DNA of 64,000 nt from an uncultured Prevotella sp. GTDB lineage: Bacteria; Bacteroidota; Bacteroidia; Bacteroidales; Bacteroidaceae. This document shows, in pieces, positions 52,912 to 61,464 of this stretch (its first letter is position 1; the number at the start of each line of letters is the position of its first letter). The notes beneath the pieces are model-generated. The model was not told the origin of the DNA, searched no databases, and saw only the letters and a program-made list of their open reading frames with translations. Both the position numbers and the translations under genes were made by a program. The stretch is from the NCBI GenBank assembly GCA_900550035.1, contig URQS01000011.1, positions 1-64,000 on the forward strand. Direction: 5' to 3'.

Positions 52912-54024
52912 ATGAATAATTTAATAAACATAACGAATAAAAATGCTTGCAAACAAATATATCTAAATGACGAACATTATGGTATAGATATTTTTTCTGG
53001 CGCTGGAGGGTTGAGTCTTGGTGCTGAAATGGCTGGCATAAATATACGCTATGCTATTGAGGTGAACGAAAGCGCTGCTAAAACATTCCGTCGAAATCAT
53101 AAGGGTGTTACTGTAATTTGCGAGGATATTACCAAGCTTGAGCCCAACAAGTTTGTTGATAAAAATGGAGTTTTTATCATAATGGGTGGACCACCATGCC
53201 AAGGATTTTCGATGTCAAATACTATGAATAGAAACATGGAGAATCCTAAGAATTTTCTTTTTAAAGAATTTGTGCGATTTGTAAGAGAAATAAAACCTAC
53301 ATGGTTCGTTTTTGAGAACGTATGGGGACTAACAAAGATGAACAAAGGTGAGACTCAGAATATGATAGAACTATGTTTTGAGGAACTGGGTTATACCGTT
53401 TCTTCTAAAGTATTATGGGCATCGGATTATGGCGTTCCTCAGAATAGAAACCGCTTTTTCTTGATTGGTAACAAAAATGGTATTAAGTATGAATTTCCTG
53501 AGCCTTTCAATTATCAAGTAACTGTTAAGGATGCAATAGAAGATTTACCTTTGCTTCAGAATGGAGATAATTATGAAACCATGCCCTACAGGTTGCCTGT
53601 ATCAAAAGTAAGCAAGTATGCACAGCAAATGCGTAGAAATTCAACGGAATCCACTCAAAATTATGTCTCGCGAAATAATGATTTGGTAATAAAAAGATAC
53701 TCATATATAAAGCAGGGCGAAAATTGGAGAGCTATTCCTGACAGTTTAATGGAGAATTATGCAGATAAAAATAGGACACATAGCGGTATATATAAAAGAC
53801 TAAGGGAAGACTCGCCATCGGTTGTTATTTCTAATTATAGAAAAAGTATGCTGATTCATCCGACACAAGATAGAGGATTGTCTGTTAGAGAAGCTGCTAG
53901 AATACAGAGCTTTCCTGATGATTTCTATTTTGAAGGGCCAATTTCGCATATTCAGCAACAAATAGGAAACGCAGTTCCTCCATTGCTGGCCAAAGCGGTA
54001 ATAGAAAAAATACTATCCTACTAA
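52912..54024 (+). CDS. C5 cytosine DNA methyltransferase
   Basis: 370 aa. AdoMet-binding motif I DIFSGAGGLSLG (26-37), catalytic cysteine C96 in GGPPCQGFS (motif IV), ENV (135-137, motif VI), QNRNRFF (motif VIII, 177-183), REAARIQSFPDDF (motif IX, 326-338) and QIGNAVPP (motif X, 350-357). The target-recognition region between 183 and 325 is short. All catalytic residues are intact. As first gene of the island it presumably marks self DNA; the target sequence is unknown. The AT-rich codon use differs from the flanking genes, suggesting recent transfer. Confidence 0.95.
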   Translation: MNNLINITNKNACKQIYLNDEHYGIDIFSGAGGLSLGAEMAGINIRYAIEVNESAAKTFRRNHKGVTVICEDITKLEPNKFVDKNGVFIIMGGPPCQGFSMSNTMNRNMENPKNFLFKEFVRFVREIKPTWFVFENVWGLTKMNKGETQNMIELCFEELGYTVSSKVLWASDYGVPQNRNRFFLIGNKNGIKYEFPEPFNYQVTVKDAIEDLPLLQNGDNYETMPYRLPVSKVSKYAQQMRRNSTESTQNYVSRNNDLVIKRYSYIKQGENWRAIPDSLMENYADKNRTHSGIYKRLREDSPSVVISNYRKSMLIHPTQDRGLSVREAARIQSFPDDFYFEGPISHIQQQIGNAVPPLLAKAVIEKILSY

Positions 54025-54038
54025 GTTGATTTCGTCAA

Positions 54039-55547
54039 ATGAGTAAAGATCTTGAAAATATTCCAAAAGCAGATATGCTCATGGGTTCTATGAGATCCAT
54101 GGGATATAGTTTCGAGTCTGCTGTAGCTGATGTAATAGACAACAGTATAAGTGCAAACTGTTCTGTTGTTAAAGTGCTTTTTCCTACCAATCCACTACAA
54201 AAGAGCTGCGTAGGTATTCTTGATGATGGTGAAGGAATGGATGATGAAGTCTTGTTTGAAGCTATGCGATATGGTAGCTCTGCAAATGAAGAAGTTCGAA
54301 GTGGAACCGATTTGGGCCGTTTTGGCCTAGGTATGAAATCTGCCTCACTTTCACAATGTAAAGTGTTGACTGTTGTAAGTATCAAAAACTCTCAGCTTAG
54401 TGCTTACACATGGGATTACAATTACATACGCGACAGAAAAGAGTGGGTGGTAAAAAAACCTAATAATGATGAGATAAAGAGGTTTCCATATATAGAACAA
54501 CTGCTGGACCTGTCTAATGGAACTTTGGTATTGTGGCGAGATTTTGATGTGCTTTCAAAATCAAGTGACGGACAGGTTTATGAAACGCTCAACAATCTGA
54601 AGGATGTCGTAGCCCAGTACATAGCTCTTATATATCATCGATACTTAAGTTTACCTGCAAATAGCAGGATTACTATGTATGTAAACAATCAGAAAATCAA
54701 AGCTCAAGACCCTTTCCTTGAATCAAACCATAAGACTACAACAAAAAAGGAGCGCACAATAGCCATTAATGACTCATTTGGCATTGAAAGGCAAATTAGG
54801 ATAAAACCATTCATTTTGCCATATGCAACTGATCTTACAGAAAAGGACAAAAAACTAATTGGCGGTATCGAAAACCTAAGGTCAAAACAAGGCTTCTATG
54901 TTTATCGTAACAATCGACTTATCATATGGGGAACATGGTTTGGAATGAAACCACGAACCGAGTTGACAAAGAATGCTCGTATTCGTGTTGACATTCCAAA
55001 TACCCTTGATGATATATGGAGCATAGATATAAAGAAGCAAAGTGCCACCATCCCTAAACGAATCCAGAATCAGTTGAAAAATACAGTTACTGATGCCCTG
55101 GAAATATCTGTTAGAAAGCAAATCCATAGAGGAAGACGAAACAAGGTTGATGATAAGATTGATTATATCTGGGATAGAATGGAAGGACGTGATCAAAATT
55201 ACTATTATCAAATAAATAGAGAAAGTAAGCTCTATCGGTTTGTTAAAGATAAGTTATCGGAAGAAGACTTTAGCTATTTTGAGATGTTTGTAGGCGAAAT
55301 TGAAAAGAATATACCAATTCAGCAGATGTATATCGATAAGTCTAATGAGTCTATAGAGATTGAAGAAGCTGACAACCGATTGGACGATGTGTATCAATTA
55401 GGAGTAACCCTTGTTGAAAACATTAGGAAAATAAGTGATAAAGATGTTTGCGAAATAGTTGAAGACTTAATGAAATCTGAACCGTTTTGCAATTATTCGG
55501 AAATAAAAGAAAAACTTTTAAAAGACTACGAACATGGGACTGAGTGA
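54039..55547 (+). CDS. GHKL ATPase, MutL/MORC-like
   Basis: 502 aa. Bergerat fold with the N box ADVIDNSISAN (30-40), G1 box LDDGEGMD (61-68) and G2 box GRFGLGMKSAS (93-103), then an S5-like second domain (YRNNRLIIWGTWFGM, VDIPNTLDDIWSIDIKKQSA). The C-terminal 150 residues are helical. Such ATPases form N-terminal dimers on ATP binding and act as clamp-like switches. This type was placed with Z1 helicases in prokaryotic restriction-like operons by comparative genomics (Iyer and colleagues, 2008). It lies 14 nt after the methyltransferase and its stop overlaps the next start by 14 nt. Confidence 0.9.
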   Translation: MSKDLENIPKADMLMGSMRSMGYSFESAVADVIDNSISANCSVVKVLFPTNPLQKSCVGILDDGEGMDDEVLFEAMRYGSSANEEVRSGTDLGRFGLGMKSASLSQCKVLTVVSIKNSQLSAYTWDYNYIRDRKEWVVKKPNNDEIKRFPYIEQLLDLSNGTLVLWRDFDVLSKSSDGQVYETLNNLKDVVAQYIALIYHRYLSLPANSRITMYVNNQKIKAQDPFLESNHKTTTKKERTIAINDSFGIERQIRIKPFILPYATDLTEKDKKLIGGIENLRSKQGFYVYRNNRLIIWGTWFGMKPRTELTKNARIRVDIPNTLDDIWSIDIKKQSATIPKRIQNQLKNTVTDALEISVRKQIHRGRRNKVDDKIDYIWDRMEGRDQNYYYQINRESKLYRFVKDKLSEEDFSYFEMFVGEIEKNIPIQQMYIDKSNESIEIEEADNRLDDVYQLGVTLVENIRKISDKDVCEIVEDLMKSEPFCNYSEIKEKLLKDYEHGTE

Positions 55548-58425
55548 AAATAATTATATATACCTAAGACAGATGATAGAAACCTTTATCCGATTTGATA
55601 TCAATAAAGGAATGAAAATTCAATATCAAGATTTGGAGAAATATATAAATAAAGCTTCACAAATTTTGTCTATTGAATTGGATACAGACACTTTTAATAA
55701 GTTGTTGTCTGATATGGAGTACCAGTTTAGGGTCAAGCATACATCTGGTTGTAAGATTTATGATGATTATGATGACCCTCATAATTGGTATGTTTCTGAT
55801 GAAATTAAAGATAGATATTTCTGGAGAAGATATAAGAAATTCTTAATGGACAGTACGTCCATAGACATAAGAAGTATTAATTTACTTGAAGACGAAACTC
55901 TACCAAACTTAATGAACTGTTTGGGAAATCCAAACGAAAAGTTTGAAGGATGTCGTTTAAAAAGAGGTCTGATTATAGGTGACGTTCAGTCTGGAAAGAC
56001 GGCCACTTATTCAGGCCTAATTTGCATGGCTGCTGACGCAGGCTATAAGGTCGTGATTCTTCTTGCAGGTACAACTGAAAGCTTGCGTCAACAAACACAA
56101 GAGCGTATTGATGAGGCTGTCGTTGGTCGTACAACGAAGAAGTTGAATAAAATTTTAAAGACTTCGCGTGTGGGAGTAGGACAAGACAATATAGAAATTC
56201 GTGCTACTTCCTTCACTTCGTGTGCTAATGATTTTGTTGGTGATTGTGACAAAATCGCAACAACAATAAATGCCCATAATTCACTTATTATCTTTGTTAT
56301 CAAAAAGAATGTTTCTGTCTTGAGAAAGTTGTACGACTGGCTCTATAATCAGAACGTCGATCCGGTATATGGATATATTGATACACCTATGCTACTTATT
56401 GATGATGAAGCGGACAATGCATCGGTTAATACTCGAAAAGAAGAGACAGACCCGACAAAAACGAATCAATTAATAAGAAAGATCTGTAATGTATTTAAGA
56501 ATTCAACTTATGTTGGATTTACAGCTACTCCGTTCGCCAATGTATTCATAGATCCTGACTCTGTGGATAGCATGAAACGTGCAGATTTGTTTCCTGAACA
56601 TTTTATATATACACTACCAACTCCATCTTCATATATAGGTGCTAAAAGGATTTTCTATGAAGATGGTGATAGGTATGGTAATTTGAGATATATTAATGAT
56701 ATTGTAGAACCTGATTATTCTTCAGAAGAGTATCAAGAGGCGGTGGTAACTGACATTGATTCTTTAAATAATGGAGGCTTCTATTATAAGCACACTAAAT
56801 ATTGGCATGGTATTTTGCCAAAATCTTTGCATGATTCTATTTTGTGCTATTTCCTTGCAAATGTGGTTAGAGATTTGCGTGGAAACAGCTCATCTGCTAG
56901 AAGTATGCTTATAAATATTTCGCGCTTTGTCACAGTACAAAAATATATTAAAGAATGGGTTGACAAAGAATATGATTTATTTGTCAACAGTGTCAGGTAT
57001 GATTTTAGTGAAAACGAAAAAGAAAATATGCAATTACCTCTTTATAAGGAATTGCATGCTTTATGGATAAAACACTTCGCAAACATAAAAGATGTAACAT
57101 TCGAGAGAGTTGTCAAGAAATCGAACTTGATGTCTGCTGTTGAAAAAATAAAAGTAGTAGTAGTTAATAGTTCCAAGAATAGCAATAAACTCGATTATAA
57201 GGAGAATCCTCATCTTCGTGTTATTGCTATAGGTGGTCTTGCGCTATCTCGTGGTCTTACTCTGGAAGGATTATTAGTAAGCTATTTCTATCGTAATACT
57301 TCTACATTTGATGTTTTGATGCAGATGGGGCGTTGGTTCGGATATCGTAATGGGTATGAAGACTTGTTTCAAATATGGACAAGTCAAACAAGTGCACGTT
57401 GGTATGAAGAGATCGCGAAATCAGCAGAAGACTTAAAGGCTGATTTGAAAGACATGTATGACCAACATTTAACACCAAAAGATTTTGGAATAAAAGTTCG
57501 TGACAATTGTGCAGAACTACAGATTACAGCTTCTAACAAGATGCGTTCTTCATATAATTTAAGCATACAATATTCTTTTTATGGAAATATTTATGATACT
57601 CCATATCTTAGTCTTAATGTGGAGCAAAATAGTCAAAATTTAGAAAGCGTACAGGTTCTCACCTCGAAGTTAATAAATAGTGGCTACAAATTGAAATTTG
57701 CAGAACGAACAAGTTATAAAGATATAGATATTGACAATGAGAAATATGGTGCATCGAGATATTTTGCGAATGTCCCTAAAGAAGAAATAGTTGACTTCCT
57801 TAAAACAATAAAATGCTCATTAGTTAATATAAATTTTAATGTTAATAATATTATTGATTTTATAGAAGATCAGAACACATTAAATGTTGGTAAATGGGAC
57901 GTTGTTTTTGAAGGTGGTAACAGTCATGACAACTATCCTATTGAAGGTCTTGAGAAAATAAAATGTGTTTCTCGTTATATATGTAATGACAATCCAAGAG
58001 TGATACAGATAAGTTCTCGAAGAAGAATTTTGGCCTTAAGAGAAGGTAAATTTGCTTTAGAGAAGGAAGATTTAAACAAAGCGGAAAATGCGCAACGCCA
58101 AGCATGGATGTCAGAAGGATTATCAAGAGAAGAGGCAGAAAGACGAACAATACCGTTAAGGGCATATTTTGAGTTTTTGCCGCAAAGAAATCCTGTATTG
58201 ATTATTATGCTTATATCTCCAAATACACCTGAACCAGGAAAGGAAGAAACGCAGAAATTAAAGAAATTCCGTGAAGAATTGGGTAATGACAAAATGGTGG
58301 CTTTTGCCATAGGATTTCCTGGAGTAAAAGAGAGAGAAAAAGCCAAAACATATAAAGTTAACAAAACGTATTATAAACTTTATATGGATGATGAATATGA
58401 TAATATGGAAGAAGATGAAGAATGA
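55534..58425 (+). CDS. Z1-domain SF2-type helicase
   Basis: 963 aa. Walker A GDVQSGKTATYSGL (149-162), Walker B LLIDDEADNAS (287-297), motif III GFTATPFAN (328-336) and a C-terminal helicase half with QMGRWFGYRNGYEDL near 600, the block that marks the Z1 domain (arginine fingers). The N-terminal 140 residues are helical and of no known fold; the C-terminal 250 include a charged tail. Presumably an ATP-driven translocase or remodeller working with the GHKL protein. Overlaps its neighbours. Confidence 0.92.
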   Translation: MGLSENNYIYLRQMIETFIRFDINKGMKIQYQDLEKYINKASQILSIELDTDTFNKLLSDMEYQFRVKHTSGCKIYDDYDDPHNWYVSDEIKDRYFWRRYKKFLMDSTSIDIRSINLLEDETLPNLMNCLGNPNEKFEGCRLKRGLIIGDVQSGKTATYSGLICMAADAGYKVVILLAGTTESLRQQTQERIDEAVVGRTTKKLNKILKTSRVGVGQDNIEIRATSFTSCANDFVGDCDKIATTINAHNSLIIFVIKKNVSVLRKLYDWLYNQNVDPVYGYIDTPMLLIDDEADNASVNTRKEETDPTKTNQLIRKICNVFKNSTYVGFTATPFANVFIDPDSVDSMKRADLFPEHFIYTLPTPSSYIGAKRIFYEDGDRYGNLRYINDIVEPDYSSEEYQEAVVTDIDSLNNGGFYYKHTKYWHGILPKSLHDSILCYFLANVVRDLRGNSSSARSMLINISRFVTVQKYIKEWVDKEYDLFVNSVRYDFSENEKENMQLPLYKELHALWIKHFANIKDVTFERVVKKSNLMSAVEKIKVVVVNSSKNSNKLDYKENPHLRVIAIGGLALSRGLTLEGLLVSYFYRNTSTFDVLMQMGRWFGYRNGYEDLFQIWTSQTSARWYEEIAKSAEDLKADLKDMYDQHLTPKDFGIKVRDNCAELQITASNKMRSSYNLSIQYSFYGNIYDTPYLSLNVEQNSQNLESVQVLTSKLINSGYKLKFAERTSYKDIDIDNEKYGASRYFANVPKEEIVDFLKTIKCSLVNINFNVNNIIDFIEDQNTLNVGKWDVVFEGGNSHDNYPIEGLEKIKCVSRYICNDNPRVIQISSRRRILALREGKFALEKEDLNKAENAQRQAWMSEGLSREEAERRTIPLRAYFEFLPQRNPVLIIMLISPNTPEPGKEETQKLKKFREELGNDKMVAFAIGFPGVKEREKAKTYKVNKTYYKLYMDDEYDNMEEDEE

Positions 58426-59332
58426 AATATATAAAAAATTTATTGAAGGATTCGATAGAGGATTTTTCATAAAGGTTGGTGATAATAGAAATCTCAATCT
58501 ATATATAGGAATGGACGAAGATTCCAAATACGCATTTGAGTTTAGAGGAAAATTCAGCCCAATGCGTATTCATGGCTCAGATGTTATTTCTGTCAGTCAA
58601 ACAAAGGATAATGACACTCTAATGCTTAGATTTTCTTTAGAGAATATTGAGCTATTGGAGTACTTTTGTACATTCTGTCAGGATCTTGTAGAGTCAACAA
58701 ATCATATAACCGATGATAATACAGCATATCGTATGTTGTATTCACGGTTTATGTCTTGGAAGAAATTATTCAAGCCCAACAAAGGAAATCTTACAGAATT
58801 TGAGATTATGGGATTGATAGGCGAACTCTTATTTTTTAAGAAATATATGATTCCTAAATATGGAGTTGATGCCACTTTAGATAGTTGGATGGGACCAGAA
58901 AAGACTCATAAAGATTATTCTACAGATGATGTGTGGTATGAAATTAAAACATTAAATACAGGTAAGGAGTCTGTTCGTATTTCTTCCTTGGAGCAACTGG
59001 ATAGTGACAAGGATGGATACCTTGTGATTTATGCATTAGAAAGGATGAGTCCTTCTTATGATGGTATTAAATTAAACAAGTTGGTAGATGAGATTTTAGG
59101 TGGAATAAAAATTCATATACAAAGAGAACTATTCATGTCTAAACTTGAATTGTATGGGTTTGATTTTTCTCCAGAATATAATAATTACGTTTATACATTG
59201 ATAGATTGCTCTTCTTATTTAGTTAATGACGAGTTTCCTAAACTTGTGCGTACAGCAATACCTTCTTGCATAAATAAGATACAATACGAAATAATCTTGT
59301 CTGAAATAGAGAATTACAAAACTGACATATAA
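58415..59332 (+). CDS. PD-(D/E)XK motif protein (DUF4420-like)
   Basis: 305 aa from an ATG overlapping the Z1 stop by 11 nt; an ATG at 58388 is possible but falls deep in the previous gene. The nuclease-like core has LTEFEIMGLIGELLFFKKY (near 124-142, conserved glutamate), then GPEKTHKDYSTDDVWYEIKT with Asp and E-x-K (near 159-177). This is the typical DUF4420 pattern, the predicted restriction nuclease of these systems. The acid-lysine triad is intact, so DNA cleavage is plausible. Confidence 0.82.
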   Translation: MKNEIYKKFIEGFDRGFFIKVGDNRNLNLYIGMDEDSKYAFEFRGKFSPMRIHGSDVISVSQTKDNDTLMLRFSLENIELLEYFCTFCQDLVESTNHITDDNTAYRMLYSRFMSWKKLFKPNKGNLTEFEIMGLIGELLFFKKYMIPKYGVDATLDSWMGPEKTHKDYSTDDVWYEIKTLNTGKESVRISSLEQLDSDKDGYLVIYALERMSPSYDGIKLNKLVDEILGGIKIHIQRELFMSKLELYGFDFSPEYNNYVYTLIDCSSYLVNDEFPKLVRTAIPSCINKIQYEIILSEIENYKTDI

Positions 59333-59343
59333 CCTTTAAACCT

Positions 59344-61461
59344 ATGAATATTGAAGAATTTAGAATCCAATTCGTAAATGATCTTCGCTTTAAGGCAGAG
59401 CATGAAGGAACAGAACCGGAAACTCAGTTTATAGAGAAGACATTGGAAGACTTGGAAGATATTGGTGAATTAAATGATCCAATACCTATGTCTGTAGAAA
59501 TAAGAGGACGTAAAAAACGTTTAATGGCATTTGATGCTTACGGTTATGATGAAGCTGATGGGTCATTAGTTTTGATAGCTAGTGACTTTACAAACGAGAT
59601 AGAGAACTCTTCAACATTGACAAATAGTAGGATTAATGAGCTTTATAATCATATGTTATATTTCATAGATGAAGCAGTAAATGGTAATATTAGTGATTAT
59701 TGTGATGATTCAGATCCTGCAATTAACATTGCAAAGGAGTTCAGAAAGAAGATAGGAAAAAGTATGCTTACAACAGAAATAGTAAGATTCAAATTCTATA
59801 TCCTGTCTAATTCAATCTTGAGTAAGACCGTTAAGAATATTACTAAAGAGAATTTTCTTGAACGCCCAGTTGAATTATGTATATGGACGCTTGAAAGGTT
59901 TTATCAAACCTTTACATCCAATGCAAGTGAGATTATAGAGTTTGATACTCAAGATTTTGGATGTGATGGTATTCAGTATTTGAAGGCGGATTTGAGTCCA
60001 GATACTGAATATGATGCCTATATGGGCATTGTGCCTGGTAAATTTTTAGCTGATATATATTTGAAATATGGTAGTAAATTGTTACAAGGAAATGTGAGAG
60101 CATTCCTTAGCATCCGCGGAAAGGTGAATAAAGGTATTAGGGACACGATTATAAACAATCCTAATAGCTTTTTTACCTATAACAATGGTATTGCTGTAGT
60201 AGCAAGATCTGTAGGATTTTCTTCAGACAACTCAAAAATAACTCATTTTAAAGACCTGCAAATTATCAATGGAGGTCAAACCACAGCTTCATTGGCAAAT
60301 GCGATAATTAAAAATGAAGACAAGAATGGAATGGATAATTTATTTGTCCCAATGAAACTGACGGTTCTTAATGTTGATGATGATATGTCTGAAGAGCAGG
60401 TTGAGAAATATAATAGTATAACAAAGAAAATATCTCAATGTGCTAATACTCAGAACCCAGTTAATGATGCAGATTTCTTTTCGAATCATCCATTTCATGT
60501 TCTTATGGAGCAACTTTCACGAAAGGTTATGGCTCCACCTGTCAATGGAAATCCTTATCAAACCATATGGTTCTACGAACGTTCTAGAGGTAAGTGGGAG
60601 CAGGAGCAAATGAAATATACGTCTGCAGAGAAAAAGAAGTTCTGTGAAATGCATCCAAAGAATCAGGTTATAAAGAAAGAGAAACTCGCAAAATGTTTGA
60701 ATTCTGTTTATATGAATCCTAACCAAGTGTGTCAGAGTTCTGCTATAAACTTCAGTAAGTTTGCGACTATTATCGAAAACTTGTATGACGAACATAAGGA
60801 CAGCATAAATGAAGTTTTTTTCAAAAAGTGCGTATGTTCAGTTATCTTGTTTGATACATTAGATTCTTTGATTGGTAAAGCTTCATGGTATCCAAAAGGT
60901 GGTAATAAGGCGCAAATAACACCATATACTATTGCAAAATTTTTCAGTCTTTTGCCATCAAAGAAAGATATAGATTGGCTGACTATCTGGAATAAGCAAA
61001 CCTTATATCCAGAGTTAGCTGAAGAACTCCTTAAGATAGCGTATCTAACACATAACTACCTAAATAAAGCAGCTGCAGGTGGTATTGTCAGAACTATATC
61101 TAGAACACTTAATGTATGGTCAACATATCGAGATAATGTTAAGTACGAATTGTCAGACGAATTTTGCGCAACATTAGTATCTAAGGACGAAACTAAGAGT
61201 ATTGAAGCTTCTGCAAAAAGAGCCCATAAGTTTAATTCAAACATAGACATAGCGGTAGAAGTATTCAAGTTGGGTGCTACTTATTGGTCAAAAGTGTATG
61301 CCGACATTCTCAAAGATAATATATTATCATTCGGAGATGTAGAGTTTATTCGCTCGATTAGTAGCTACATTGCAAAAGGAATTCTGCCATCAACTTCGCA
61401 ATGTAAAAGATTGGCGAAGATCGTGACGAAGGCTGAAGACAAAGGATTTATAATGCCCTAA
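59344..61461 (+). CDS. AIPR family protein
   Basis: 705 aa. The conserved AIPR core is seen at NPNSFFTYNNGIAVVA (near 271) and LQIINGGQTTASLANAI (near 305). The name derives from abortive-infection phage-resistance proteins of lactococci, whose mechanism is unclear. C-terminal 350 residues are helical. It lies 11 nt after the nuclease gene. Probably a substrate-binding or effector part of the system; no nuclease motif is evident in it. Confidence 0.88.
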   Translation: MNIEEFRIQFVNDLRFKAEHEGTEPETQFIEKTLEDLEDIGELNDPIPMSVEIRGRKKRLMAFDAYGYDEADGSLVLIASDFTNEIENSSTLTNSRINELYNHMLYFIDEAVNGNISDYCDDSDPAINIAKEFRKKIGKSMLTTEIVRFKFYILSNSILSKTVKNITKENFLERPVELCIWTLERFYQTFTSNASEIIEFDTQDFGCDGIQYLKADLSPDTEYDAYMGIVPGKFLADIYLKYGSKLLQGNVRAFLSIRGKVNKGIRDTIINNPNSFFTYNNGIAVVARSVGFSSDNSKITHFKDLQIINGGQTTASLANAIIKNEDKNGMDNLFVPMKLTVLNVDDDMSEEQVEKYNSITKKISQCANTQNPVNDADFFSNHPFHVLMEQLSRKVMAPPVNGNPYQTIWFYERSRGKWEQEQMKYTSAEKKKFCEMHPKNQVIKKEKLAKCLNSVYMNPNQVCQSSAINFSKFATIIENLYDEHKDSINEVFFKKCVCSVILFDTLDSLIGKASWYPKGGNKAQITPYTIAKFFSLLPSKKDIDWLTIWNKQTLYPELAEELLKIAYLTHNYLNKAAAGGIVRTISRTLNVWSTYRDNVKYELSDEFCATLVSKDETKSIEASAKRAHKFNSNIDIAVEVFKLGATYWSKVYADILKDNILSFGDVEFIRSISSYIAKGILPSTSQCKRLAKIVTKAEDKGFIMP

Positions 61462-61464
61462 CAT